Of a stretch of DNA of 37,774 nt, positions 20,720-28,182 are shown piece by piece; within the stretch, counting starts at the first letter, position 1; every line of letters begins with the position of its first letter. Source of the DNA: Nitrososphaerota archaeon (lineage in GTDB: Archaea > Thermoproteota > Nitrososphaeria > Nitrososphaerales > Gagatemarchaeaceae); contig JAPCJP010000004.1 in NCBI GenBank assembly GCA_027886885.1, forward strand, positions 35,400-73,173, written 5' to 3'. The position numbers and the translations under genes were made by a program. Under the pieces are notes generated by a model. It saw nothing but the letters and a program-made list of their open reading frames with translations, made no database searches and was not told where the DNA came from.

Positions 20720-21730
20720 TCAGGTCTTCTGAAGTTTGACGTGCCTTCCACCTATGAGCCACTCGGCCACGTAGATGTTTCCGCTGGGATCGACCGCCAG
20801 GCCATGGGGGCTGTTGAACTTCCCGGGTTGAAGCCTGTCTGTCCTGACTGTCTTGCCGCCGGAGTCCTTCATGTTTGGCCAGCCATCGAGGTCACATACC
20901 TCTTCGTTTTCGCCCACATAGCCCACGAGATGGTCGTCCACGTCGACGACGGCGAGCCTTGCCCGAAGCTCCGCGATGATGAGCAGGTCCCCATGCACCG
21001 CGAACGCGCTAGGGCTGGTGAGGAAGTCAGAGCCGAAGCTCCTGATGAACCTGCCTTCGAGGTCGTAGACCTGGACGCGGCTGTTTGACCTGTCTGCGAC
21101 GTAGAGCTCCGGCCGTCCTCTGCGCCTGTCGATGAAGACCCCATGGGGAGTGTTGAATCTCCCCGCTTTGCCCTCCTCGCCACTGACGCTGCCGCGGTGC
21201 CTGCCGGTCTTGTCGAACCGGTGCACCAGGCTGAGGCCGTAGCCGTCTGCGACCCAGATGTCCCCAGTTCCGCCGAAGCGCTCTTCGTCGACGGCAACCG
21301 AGGTGGGAGAGAACCTCGTCTGCTGATATCGGGCGTCGTCGGGTTTGGGGAGCTCCCTGAGGATGCGACCCTCCAGGTCCATCTTGACCACCCGGCCGGA
21401 CGTCTTCTGCGCGTCGGGCGGATACTCGTAACCCAGACTGGATTGACGCTTCGAGCCGTTGTCGGCCATCCAGAGGTATTCGGTCTCGCCCTCCTTCACC
21501 AGCGTCATGCCGTGTCCCTCTGTCAGGTCGGTCTTGTGCGACCTCAGGAGCGTGCCTTCGGGGTCGAATGCGAGCAGCGTCCTATCCTCTTGGTGGAAGG
21601 AGGTGACGAAGCCCCTTTCGCTGACCGCCATGCCGTGGTGGGCCCACCCGTTCCTCGCGGTCTCGGTGGGAGGGATCTTGGCCCAATCGTCGATCCATTC
21701 ATAGGTGGAGTCGCCTAGCTTGACGCGCAT
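20720..21730 (-). CDS. NHL-repeat six-bladed beta-propeller protein
   Basis: 336 aa. NHL-type blades recur: DRTLLAFDPEG, SGRVVKMDLEG, FSPTSVAVDEE...GDIWVADGYG, FNTPHGVFIDRR...ELYVADRSNSRVQVYDLEG, and FNSPHGLAVDPSGNIYVAEW. It has no signal peptide, so a cytosolic propeller is likely, unlike the secreted NHL protein at 36640. Similar soluble propellers include peptidylglycine-alpha-hydroxyglycine lyase-like proteins and scaffold proteins; no catalytic set is evident. The start ATG is 70 nt after the Cas4-like gene stop, with a 7-10-7 inverted repeat between them. Confidence 0.85.
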   Translation of the reverse strand: MRVKLGDSTYEWIDDWAKIPPTETARNGWAHHGMAVSERGFVTSFHQEDRTLLAFDPEGTLLRSHKTDLTEGHGMTLVKEGETEYLWMADNGSKRQSSLGYEYPPDAQKTSGRVVKMDLEGRILRELPKPDDARYQQTRFSPTSVAVDEERFGGTGDIWVADGYGLSLVHRFDKTGRHRGSVSGEEGKAGRFNTPHGVFIDRRRGRPELYVADRSNSRVQVYDLEGRFIRSFGSDFLTSPSAFAVHGDLLIIAELRARLAVVDVDDHLVGYVGENEEVCDLDGWPNMKDSGGKTVRTDRLQPGKFNSPHGLAVDPSGNIYVAEWLIGGRHVKLQKT

Positions 21731-21755
21731 GTTCTTGGAGCTTCTCCCGGTGGCT

Positions 21756-21779
21756 CCGTCAAAAGTCTTCGGTTGACGG
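21756..21779. promoter_or_regulatory. Inverted repeat (7-10-7) between the Cas4-like and NHL genes
   Basis: Perfect arms CCGTCAA and TTGACGG are separated by 10 bp, 26 nt before the NHL gene ATG. It could be an operator at the NHL promoter or a transcript-end hairpin of the Cas4-like gene. It has no T-run. Confidence 0.45.
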
Positions 21780-21800
21780 GAGCGACCCTTGCATGCCGGT

Positions 21801-22613
21801 TCATCGTCCTTGCGTCGGGGACCTTCCTCTGTTCGCTATGGAGGAGGTCTCCGGTCCTTTCCAAAGACTGGAAGGGCACACATCCTTGAATTCGCACGTC
21901 CTGCACTTGTATTCGTTCGTGGTCGGGATGGGCTCGCGCCTCTGCAACCAGTAGTCCTGGGCCCAGAGCACAGAGCGCTCCACCTCACGACGATCGTGGG
22001 GGTGGATGAAGAACTTCATCGGACGGGTCTCTTCCAGCTTCGCCGTCTGGTCCTTGATCAATGCCAACCTGATCATGGCGAGCATCTTCGTCCTCTGCTC
22101 GTCCTCGAGCGCTCCATCCTGCCTCATCCTGACCAGGACGAGCTTCAGTTTCGAGCAGTTGAAGCCCATCTTCTCAAGAAGGAGGCCGTAGATCTTGACC
22201 TGCAGGAGTTGGTCGTTCCAGAGCCTCGTGTGGTCGCCGCGGGTCGTCTTCAGTTCGATGAGCCACTCTGGCTTGCTCTTCGTGAAGATCACGGCGTCGG
22301 GCATTCCGATGACCCTCAGCTCCCCGATCTCGCCATACAGGGGGAACGACGTGATGAGGCTCGGCTCTTTGAGTATGTGCTTGATCAGCTCCTTCCGCCC
22401 CACGTGCTTCATGGCAAGTATCTCCTCGTGGATGTCCGTCCCGACGTCCTTGGCCTCGCTCGGGACCTGCCCTCTGGTATATTCCTGCTCGACCTTCGCC
22501 TCGCAGTAGAACTGCTTCGCTATGGTGGAGACGCCCACGAAGGAGAGATTGTGACGGAACGACGGCTCGACCTCGGGAAGGTTTCGCTCTCTCAGGGAAT
22601 CTCTCCAGTCCAT
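21801..22613 (-). CDS. Stand-alone Cas4-like PD-(D/E)XK exonuclease
   Basis: 270 aa from the ATG at 22613 (the frame is open to 22736, but that part is low-quality and a TATA-like TTATTA lies about 35 nt before 22613). Motifs: C37 (KQFYCEAKVEQEY), H62 (GTDIHEEI), D106 (VIGMPDAVIF), E120 and K122 (WLIELKTT), QxxxY (QVKIY, 138-142), and the cluster C237, C240, C246 (YKCRTCEFKDVC). The four cysteines are the [4Fe-4S] set of Cas4/AddB-type nucleases, and all catalytic residues are present. Cas4 proteins are 5'-3' or bidirectional DNA exonucleases trimming CRISPR spacers; outside cas loci they probably serve repair. No CRISPR array or other cas gene is in the window. Confidence 0.87.
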   Translation of the reverse strand: MDWRDSLRERNLPEVEPSFRHNLSFVGVSTIAKQFYCEAKVEQEYTRGQVPSEAKDVGTDIHEEILAMKHVGRKELIKHILKEPSLITSFPLYGEIGELRVIGMPDAVIFTKSKPEWLIELKTTRGDHTRLWNDQLLQVKIYGLLLEKMGFNCSKLKLVLVRMRQDGALEDEQRTKMLAMIRLALIKDQTAKLEETRPMKFFIHPHDRREVERSVLWAQDYWLQRREPIPTTNEYKCRTCEFKDVCPSSLWKGPETSSIANRGRSPTQGR

Positions 22614-22678
22614 GGGACCACGAGCCCGCGAGGACGGGTCGCTAATAACTTCGTCAGGCTTTCGCAGGGCCCGCGCGT

Positions 22679-23245
22679 CTACGTTACTTGCCCGGATCGA
22701 CCTGCGGTGGATGCGTAGCTCCGGACGTAGGACCAAAAGTCACCCCAACTGACGGATTTCCATTTGTCGGTGCCGTCCGGTCCTTTGTACCACTCCGTGA
22801 GAGCCCCGCGCTTGGCCGAGCCCCATAGCGTCTTCCTCGACGAAGTCTGATCGTCAACCTCGAACCATCTCGCGCCGATCTTGCAGTAGGTGCCCGAAGA
22901 CGACTTCGGATTGAATCGCCTGCGAACCTCCGCCTCAAACTGCTCCGTGGAGACGTGGTAGACGACCTCCTTCCCGGTCAGGATGGCGAAACTCAGTTCC
23001 GCGCGAGACCCGTCGTCAAAGACGTGCTCGGCGGCCTCCGGAGGCCTCCAGCCGTCGACGATACCTTTGGAACTCATGATGATGCTGTAGGCTTCGTGGA
23101 TAGTTGTGAACTTGGCCTCCGCCCCCGGGGTCTTGTTCCTGTCTGGATGATACTCTAGGGCGAGGCGCCTGTACGCAGCCTTGACGTCGGTCAGTTTCGC
23201 GTCCGACCTTACCCCAAGGACACGATAGCATTTTTCGAGCTCCAT
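22679..23245 (-). CDS. J-domain (DnaJ-like) protein with a distinct C-terminal domain, copy 2
   Basis: 188 aa, ATG start. The J domain (1-62) holds HPD (EYHPDRNKTPGAEAKF) and EAYSIIMSSKGIVDGWRP. The C-terminal domain (70-180) aligns along its length with copy 1: AELSFAILTGKEVVYHV, GxRWFEVDDQ, RGALTEWYKGPDGTDKWKSVSWGDFWSYVRSYAS. It lacks the DnaJ zinc finger. A TATA-like TCTTATAA near 23307-23316 leaves a leader of about 40 nt. It stands 65 nt upstream of the Cas4-like gene on the same strand. It is presumably a client-specific Hsp70 partner; the duplication suggests divergence of clients or regulation. Confidence 0.87.
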   Translation of the reverse strand: MELEKCYRVLGVRSDAKLTDVKAAYRRLALEYHPDRNKTPGAEAKFTTIHEAYSIIMSSKGIVDGWRPPEAAEHVFDDGSRAELSFAILTGKEVVYHVSTEQFEAEVRRRFNPKSSSGTYCKIGARWFEVDDQTSSRKTLWGSAKRGALTEWYKGPDGTDKWKSVSWGDFWSYVRSYASTAGRSGQVT

Positions 23246-23325
23246 GCGTTCCTGTTCCCCCGGCTCAGGAGAGTGAGTCCATCCCTCGTCTCAAAATCGG
23301 TTAGGCGTTATAAGATGTTCCAGAA

Positions 23326-23355
23326 TTTGTGAGAAAGTCAACCATTTTTCTCAAA
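23326..23355. promoter_or_regulatory. Inverted repeat upstream of J-domain gene 2
   Basis: TTTGTGAGAAA and TTTCTCAAA arms flank about 10 bp in an AT-rich patch 80-110 bp upstream of the J-domain start (minus strand). A candidate regulator site; the 120 bp farther left toward the VapC gene holds nothing else I can identify. Confidence 0.4.
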
Positions 23356-23466
23356 CAATATTCTAATAGAAATCTCCGAAGCGTTGCGTCGCCCGCACTC
23401 TCAGGCTATTGCACTGCGGGCGGGCATCTAAGATGACGGGAAGAACGCAAGCCTGCCGCCCCACCG

Positions 23467-23901
23467 CTATACTTGGCTAATCGTCAGTGCCCGCTTCCCA
23501 TACCTGACCTTCTTGAGCGCGATCAATCGGTCATCGAGAGTGACGAGCTCACGTATCCCTCCCGCCAAGAAGTTCGCCAGTATCAGTGCGTCCCTTCCTC
23601 CCAAGCCGTGCCGTGAAGCGAGATGGAGACCCATCTTGGTTGTCGTGAGAGTCTGGTTGATGAACAGGTTTTGCTCTTCGGTCGACGCCTCGGCGAGGAT
23701 TCTTGCCGCTTCCTTAGGCTGCCACTTCATCTTGAAGACCAGGGTGTGGTATGCTTCGTGGATCACCGTAGGGTTGAGGGCCACCGCCCTGTTCGACAAC
23801 CTCTCGGTCCGCCCATGCGATGGGTGGTCTCTGTCCAGGTACGCAACGAGGACGTTGGTGTCTATCCCCAGATGCTCTTGATCTCTTCTGGGGTGGGCCA
23901 C
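23467..23901 (-). CDS. vapC: VapC-type PIN-domain toxin (pair 1)
   Basis: 144 aa from GTG 23901. The PIN acidic residues are present: D14 (GIDTNVLVAYLD), E49 (TVIHEAY), D104 (GGRDALI) and D123/D124 (TLDDRL). VapC toxins are Mg2+-dependent RNases that usually cleave tRNA or rRNA and are neutralised by VapB. GTG 23901 makes the gene overlap the antitoxin by 40 nt and adds ten charged residues before the usual VapC start. A CTG at 23871 would give the more typical (M)GIDTNVLV. It is co-transcribed with the AbrB-type antitoxin. Confidence 0.85.
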   Translation of the reverse strand: MAHPRRDQEHLGIDTNVLVAYLDRDHPSHGRTERLSNRAVALNPTVIHEAYHTLVFKMKWQPKEAARILAEASTEEQNLFINQTLTTTKMGLHLASRHGLGGRDALILANFLAGGIRELVTLDDRLIALKKVRYGKRALTISQV

Positions 23902-24095
23902 TCGGGTTTCGCCGTCCTCCTGGGTTTAATCCCGTTCAGTTCTTTCCAAGAGAGGTGCTTCTGCCTCGCCGGTGTGATCATTATTCCTCCTTCAGACCTC
24001 TCGAGGTCCACGACCGTGCCCTCAGCGATACCTAGCTCCTGCCGGAGTTCCTGTGGTATCAACACCCTTCCCCGCTCATCAACGATGGTCTCCAT
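23862..24095 (-). CDS. vapB: AbrB/MazE-type VapB antitoxin (pair 1)
   Basis: 77 aa. The swapped-hairpin DNA-binding domain METIVDERGRVLIPQELRQELGIAEGTVVDLERSEGGIMI occupies residues 1-42, followed by a toxin-binding tail ending KPEWPTPEEIKSIWG. Such antitoxins repress their own promoter. The TATA box (TTAAAT, 24123-24128) lies 33 nt before the ATG, and a perfect palindrome sits between them. The gene overlaps the PIN-domain toxin. Confidence 0.87.
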   Translation of the reverse strand: METIVDERGRVLIPQELRQELGIAEGTVVDLERSEGGIMITPARQKHLSWKELNGIKPRRTAKPEWPTPEEIKSIWG

Positions 24096-24098
24096 TTT

Positions 24099-24115
24099 CC
24101 CATTGATATAATGGG
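24099..24115. promoter_or_regulatory. Palindromic operator of the VapBC pair
   Basis: CCCATTGATATAATGGG has perfect 6-bp arms around 5 bp and lies between TATA box and ATG, covering the predicted transcription start. It is the expected binding site for autorepression by the AbrB-type antitoxin. Confidence 0.65.
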
Positions 24116-24178
24116 ATTCCGCATTTAAGGATACCGCGACCGGCTGCCAGGCGACGGAAGAGGAGCAGGTGCTCGAAG

Positions 24179-25552
24179 TCAGGGGTTCCGGCGCAGCGGT
24201 CCCGCGCGCCTGTACCTGTACCGCTCATAGAGCAGTTCGACACCGTATCTGTTGAACCTGAAATTGACCTCCATCTTCGCCCCTCGGGAGATGGTGAAGA
24301 AAGCGGCACCATCCTCGTCCTCACTCTGGGGGGCCAGGATGATGTGCTGCCCGATGTCGTCGCCCGAAAGCTCCAGGAACCCTCCGCGCCTCCTGACCTC
24401 CGCGAGCACGGTGTCTCTGTAGCTTCTGTATTCTCCCTCCACCTTCTCCAGCAGGCGTTCGGCCCTGATCGACGGCAGTTCCAGAGGGTCCCTGCCTACC
24501 AGCATGGCCATCGCGTAGGTGCTGAGCCCGCTCATCTCATAGCCTGTCCCGTTCGCCAGCATGATCGCGCCCGCCCCAGTGTCTGGGGTGCACCGGAAAT
24601 CGGCGGTGAAGACCTCTATCGACCCGCCATGGCCCAGCATCCTGTGCCCATAGAAGTCCGGGGTGACATGCAGTCCGTAGCCGTAGGAGTCGTCATGCGA
24701 CAATGGGGCCGGCCATTTCACGTAGGGCTCCTCCATCTTCCTTAGCGAATCCCTGCTCACGAGGCGCTTTGATTCGAATTCCCCTCCGTCGATGAGCATG
24801 CGTACGAAGTTCGACAGGTCGGCCGTGCTACTTACGAGGCCGCCCGCCGCACCGCACCCGTAGGGCATCACGGAGGCCGTCGCCTTGCCATCCTTGATGA
24901 GATAGGGGGTCGACCTGTCTGCGTCGGACTCGATGTCCCTCCTGGAGAAGAAGGACCTCGACATCTTCAGGGGACGGAGCACCTCCTGCGTGATATACGT
25001 CTCGGAGGGCAGGCCGCTCACCCTGGCGATTATCTCCCCGAGCAGGTAATATCCTTCGTTGAGATAGAGGAGCTTCTCGCCCGGTCTCGCCTCGACCCAG
25101 TCGTCGACCTCGTCCATGAAGTTGGACATGTCTTCGAAGCTCGAGATGGGCAGCCAGATGTGGTAGCTGCCTATGGTGCCATAGATGAGCACCTCGGCGT
25201 ACCCCAGGCCAGGGATGCCGCTGCTGTGGCTGAGGAGGTGGTGGACCTCGACCCCTTCGAACGCCTTCTGCGGCAGGGGCAGGAACTTGATGACGGGGTC
25301 GTGGAACTCGAGCTTTCCGGCGTCTACCAGCTTCGCCATAGACAGGGCGACGAAGGACTTTGTGATCGAGCCGACTCCGAAGAGAGTCTGGGGCGTGACC
25401 GGAAAGCCGGCGGCGATGTCCCTGAACCCGTAGCCTCTCTGGTGCACGACCCTTCCGTCCTGGATTACGGCTGCGCTCACGCCGGGAAGGCCGGTCTCGC
25501 TCATCTTGCCGAACACGAAATCGTCCAGTCTCTGCGAGTCCAATGATGTCAA
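24179..25552 (-). CDS. Serine beta-lactamase-like hydrolase (class C/PBP4* fold)
   Basis: 457 aa from TTG 25552; a TATA-like TTATAG begins 34 nt upstream, and the frame beyond (to 25639) precedes the box. Catalytic motifs: S62-x-x-K65 (GVGSITKSF), YLN (YLNEGYYLLGE, about 172-174) and LGHGGS (HxG) near 310. The C-terminal 110 residues form an extra beta domain, as in D-aminopeptidase or esterase members. It lacks a signal peptide, so it acts in the cytosol, possibly as an esterase or D-peptide hydrolase rather than a cell-wall enzyme, since archaea lack peptidoglycan. It is followed by the VapBC pair. Confidence 0.87.
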   Translation of the reverse strand: MTSLDSQRLDDFVFGKMSETGLPGVSAAVIQDGRVVHQRGYGFRDIAAGFPVTPQTLFGVGSITKSFVALSMAKLVDAGKLEFHDPVIKFLPLPQKAFEGVEVHHLLSHSSGIPGLGYAEVLIYGTIGSYHIWLPISSFEDMSNFMDEVDDWVEARPGEKLLYLNEGYYLLGEIIARVSGLPSETYITQEVLRPLKMSRSFFSRRDIESDADRSTPYLIKDGKATASVMPYGCGAAGGLVSSTADLSNFVRMLIDGGEFESKRLVSRDSLRKMEEPYVKWPAPLSHDDSYGYGLHVTPDFYGHRMLGHGGSIEVFTADFRCTPDTGAGAIMLANGTGYEMSGLSTYAMAMLVGRDPLELPSIRAERLLEKVEGEYRSYRDTVLAEVRRRGGFLELSGDDIGQHIILAPQSEDEDGAAFFTISRGAKMEVNFRFNRYGVELLYERYRYRRAGPLRRNP

Positions 25553-25657
25553 GGCGGCCAGACCACATCGTGTCCCAGGCCTATAAGGTTGGCCGCAGAG
25601 CGACACAGGATTCTTGGCGGGCGGCATTACCGAAATCATGGCCGGCCCCGGCTGACT

Positions 25658-26374
25658 CTACTGTCTCCACTTGGACAGCTTCGCGGCAAGCAAGACGAGA
25701 ATCAGGGTGTAGGCTATGCCCCCTGCGAAATCGAACGCTAACACGGTCGACGATGCACTCACGAGACCGGTGGCTTGCTGGATTATCTGCGCCGGGTAGG
25801 TCGTGGGAGACAGGTACGCGACGAACCGAACTTGCGCGGGTATGAGCGAGATCGGATAGAAGACGGGGGACACAAACGAAAGGGCCACGTTGATGAGCGG
25901 GGAGTAGACCCAGAGGTCCCTCACGTCGCGGGCGAAGGTGCTTATCATGAATCCGAGGGCCGAGATCGAGACCCATGTAATCACGGCCGCCAGGGCTATC
26001 TCGAGTCCCCCGAGCGCGCTTATGTTCGTATAGAGGCCGAGCAGCGCGGAGAACAGGACTATCCCGGCGATGCCGTTGCAGAGCTGCGCTGCGGAGAGTC
26101 CGACGACGTAGGTGACCGCGGAGAGCGGAGAGGATACGAACATGTCCTGAAGCTTGAGGACGAGCCTCAGGAAGGCGGCCTCCGTCTCGAGGATGATGCA
26201 GCTTCCCACTATCACCGCAACGAGCCCACCGCCGAGTGCGAAGACGGCCCTGCTGGGCCCGGCGAAGACGTAGATGAAGAATAGTATCGTGAGAGGGCTC
26301 ACGATGAAATTGAGCATGCTCAAGGGCGACCTCCTGATCGGCAGGAGGCCGTCGAACCAGACCAGCACGAGCAC
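25658..26374 (-). CDS. ABC-2 type transporter permease
   Basis: 238 aa, GTG start 13 nt after the ATPase stop. Six hydrophobic segments are visible, with a cytosolic amphipathic N-terminus and the ABC-2 signature region SISALGFMISTFARDVRDLWVYSPLINVALSFVSPVFYPISLIP between TM4 and TM5. It pairs with the adjacent DrrA-type ATPase to make an exporter, probably of a hydrophobic compound, lipid or polysaccharide; the substrate is not evident. Confidence 0.9.
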   Translation of the reverse strand: MLVLVWFDGLLPIRRSPLSMLNFIVSPLTILFFIYVFAGPSRAVFALGGGLVAVIVGSCIILETEAAFLRLVLKLQDMFVSSPLSAVTYVVGLSAAQLCNGIAGIVLFSALLGLYTNISALGGLEIALAAVITWVSISALGFMISTFARDVRDLWVYSPLINVALSFVSPVFYPISLIPAQVRFVAYLSPTTYPAQIIQQATGLVSASSTVLAFDFAGGIAYTLILVLLAAKLSKWRQ

Positions 26375-26387
26375 CGCTCTTATCTGT

Positions 26388-27305
26388 CTACTCGGGCTCA
26401 GGTTGTCCCACCTCGTTTATGTAAACATCCTCAAGGGTCACCTGCCTGACCGAGACCTCCAGGCCCCGCTTCAGGCACAAGGACGCAAGGTCAGAAGCCC
26501 CCTGCTGCGACGTGAGCACCCGCGTCCCCGTCCCAGCCCTCGAGACCCTTCCGAAGGGCTCGAATCCGGAGAGGTCTTCGTCCACGGTCTTTACCGTGAC
26601 AGAGTGAGTGAAATCGAGTCTCTTCTTTATCTCGGAGGGGGTGCCGGTGGCGACCAGCTTTCCCTTGTTGATTATGGCGAGCGAGTCTGCGAGCTGTTCC
26701 GCTTCGTCCATGTAGTGCGTGGTGAGGAGGATGGTCTTGCCCGTGGCGACATATTTTCTCACAAGGTTCCACACCTCGAGCCTTGCGACCGGGTCGAGAC
26801 CGATGGTCGGCTCGTCGAGCACGAGGAGGTCCGCCTCCGAGCTCATCGCCATCGCGATCAGCACCCTCTGCCTGAGGCCGCCCGAGAGGTTCGCACAGAT
26901 CGTGTTCCTGTAGCTCGTCAGGTTGAGCGAGGCGAGGATCGCGTCCGCCCTCTTCCTCGCTTCGCCGTAGTCCAGCCCCCTGCAGACGAGATAGGTGAGG
27001 ATGTGCTCGAAGGGGGTCTGCAGCAGATGGGGTCTTCCTTCCTGGGGAACCACGGCGATCCGTCTCCTGACGATCCGCGCTTCCTTCATGACGTCATGGC
27101 CGAGGACCTTCGCAGAACCTCCTGACGGGGTGAGCTGGGTGGCGATTATCCTCACGAAGGTGGTCTTTCCGGCGCCGTTCGGGCCCAGAAGGGCGAAGAC
27201 GGTCCCGCCCCTCACCTTCAGGGACACGCCGTCGAGTGCTCTCGTGGATGACTGGTACGTCTTTTGCATGTCTTCGGCATCGATGACGAAGCCGCCCCTA
27301 TCCAT
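26388..27305 (-). CDS. ABC transporter ATP-binding protein (DrrA-like)
   Basis: 305 aa. Walker A GPNGAGKT (41-48), Q-loop Q88, signature LSGGLRQRV (140-148), Walker B LLVLDEPT (160-167) and H-loop H197 (LLTTHYMDEAEQLAD) are intact. A C-terminal extension of about 90 residues ends VYINEVGQPEPE, as in DrrA/ABC-2 ATPases. It energises export by the permease immediately downstream. An AT-rich TTTTTAT box (27331-27337) lies about 28-32 nt before the ATG, so the transcript is leaderless. Confidence 0.93.
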   Translation of the reverse strand: MDRGGFVIDAEDMQKTYQSSTRALDGVSLKVRGGTVFALLGPNGAGKTTFVRIIATQLTPSGGSAKVLGHDVMKEARIVRRRIAVVPQEGRPHLLQTPFEHILTYLVCRGLDYGEARKRADAILASLNLTSYRNTICANLSGGLRQRVLIAMAMSSEADLLVLDEPTIGLDPVARLEVWNLVRKYVATGKTILLTTHYMDEAEQLADSLAIINKGKLVATGTPSEIKKRLDFTHSVTVKTVDEDLSGFEPFGRVSRAGTGTRVLTSQQGASDLASLCLKRGLEVSVRQVTLEDVYINEVGQPEPE

Positions 27306-27386
27306 CGCCCGGTGTTATCGCCTGTCGGGAATAAAAATGAGTCATGAAGATTCACCCGCCCAACTTGGAAGGTTAATCGCGAGAAT

Positions 27387-27671
27387 TCAGAGTCTTGCGC
27401 CGCAACTGGAGCAATATCCAGCTGACATGGCGGCCTGTGCGCCGCACTTTGGGCAATATATGGAGAGCAAGTTTGCCTCCGTCGGCGTTTGTCCCGGCTG
27501 TGTTCCCAGCTGTCGTTCCTGAAGAGTCCGCCCCTCCTTCAGACCTTGAGCATATCCCTGGGCTCGACCGAGGAAGTATCCGGAGAGCAGTATCGCAAGT
27601 GTAAAGATGACGCCAATGATGACTACCCATTGAATTGGGTCGACCAATGCCAATGCCGTTAGCCCTCCCAT
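27387..27671 (-). CDS. Single-span membrane protein with cytosolic C-terminal zinc ribbon
   Basis: 94 aa. One TM helix (about 13-35) is followed by a charged Q/G-rich linker (RAQGYAQGLKEGRTLQERQ) and a CxxC-x10-CxxC zinc ribbon (C73, C76, C87, C90). Orientation is probably out-in, with the ribbon in the cytosol. Membrane-tethered zinc ribbons act as docking modules in archaea, but no partner is known here. The promoter contains copy B of the shared element and a strong TATA (TTTTATATAC) about 70 nt before the ATG. This leaves a leader of about 40 nt with a 6-bp hairpin. Confidence 0.75.
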   Translation of the reverse strand: MGGLTALALVDPIQWVVIIGVIFTLAILLSGYFLGRAQGYAQGLKEGRTLQERQLGTQPGQTPTEANLLSIYCPKCGAQAAMSAGYCSSCGARL

Positions 27672-27713
27672 CTCTGGCGCGACACCCTGTGTGGTCGCAT
27701 TCCTAGCAATTTA

Positions 27714-27730
27714 GGGATGAAAAGCATCCC
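27714..27730. promoter_or_regulatory. 6-5-6 inverted repeat at the transcription start of the zinc-ribbon membrane gene
   Basis: Minus strand GGGATGCTTTTCATCCC has perfect arms and covers the predicted start (about 27712-27715). It has the same geometry as the VapBC operator. It could be an operator or a 5' hairpin. Confidence 0.45.
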
Positions 27731-27741
27731 AAGTATATAAA

Positions 27742-27784
27742 ATATGTAGTGCTACGCCTTGTTCGAGCGAAGACCTAGAGCGCC
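27742..27784 (-). promoter_or_regulatory. Shared promoter element, copy B
   Basis: On the plus strand ATATGTAGTGCTACGC, TTG, TCGAG, ACCTAGA and CGC occur in the order seen in copy A (19495-19537). It abuts the TATA box of the minus-strand gene at 27671. Confidence 0.6.
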
Positions 27785-27800
27785 GGCGCGCTATGGGCGG

Positions 27801-28016
27801 CTAGTTTGTCTGCGGAGCGACCAGTGGCTCGTTCTGGAGGGGACTGTTGAATGCCAGAGGTCCTGCCTGATTCGCCTTGGCGAGTATCCTGAACATTTTC
27901 GTCCCGCAGCTCACGCAAGTTCCCTGGAGCGCCCTTCTCCCGTTCTTCATCTGCACCTCGATCTCCCCGTTCATCTCGCGCTTCGCCTTCTCCTTGACGC
28001 AGAATGCTTCTGTCAT
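27801..28016 (-). CDS. DUF5679-like small protein missing one zinc ligand
   Basis: 71 aa. The start MTEAFCVKEKAKREMNGEIEVQMKNGRRALQGTCVSCGTKMFRIL matches the DUF5679 pattern (YCVKC...QGTCxxCGTKMFRI). The ATG at 28016 is fixed by TTTATCG beginning 29 nt upstream; the longer frame to 28127 is not coding. Where family members have a first CxxC, this one has CVKE (C6, E9), so only three cysteines remain (C6, C34, C37). Zinc binding may be altered or lost. Extra C-terminal 25 residues are Pro/Asn-rich. Function of the family is unknown. Confidence 0.78.
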   Translation of the reverse strand: MTEAFCVKEKAKREMNGEIEVQMKNGRRALQGTCVSCGTKMFRILAKANQAGPLAFNSPLQNEPLVAPQTN

Positions 28017-28182
28017 GGGTCTATTGATGTGTCCGCGGCGATAAACGGGGCGAGGCCAAACCGATTCCACCCTGGCATCAAGAAAATCCACCCAATATGG
28101 AGGCGACGACCACACAGGGGGGCTCATTGGGCCCCTGCGACGAGGCGTGAGGTGACTCCGTTTCTGAGATTATCGTACTAAA

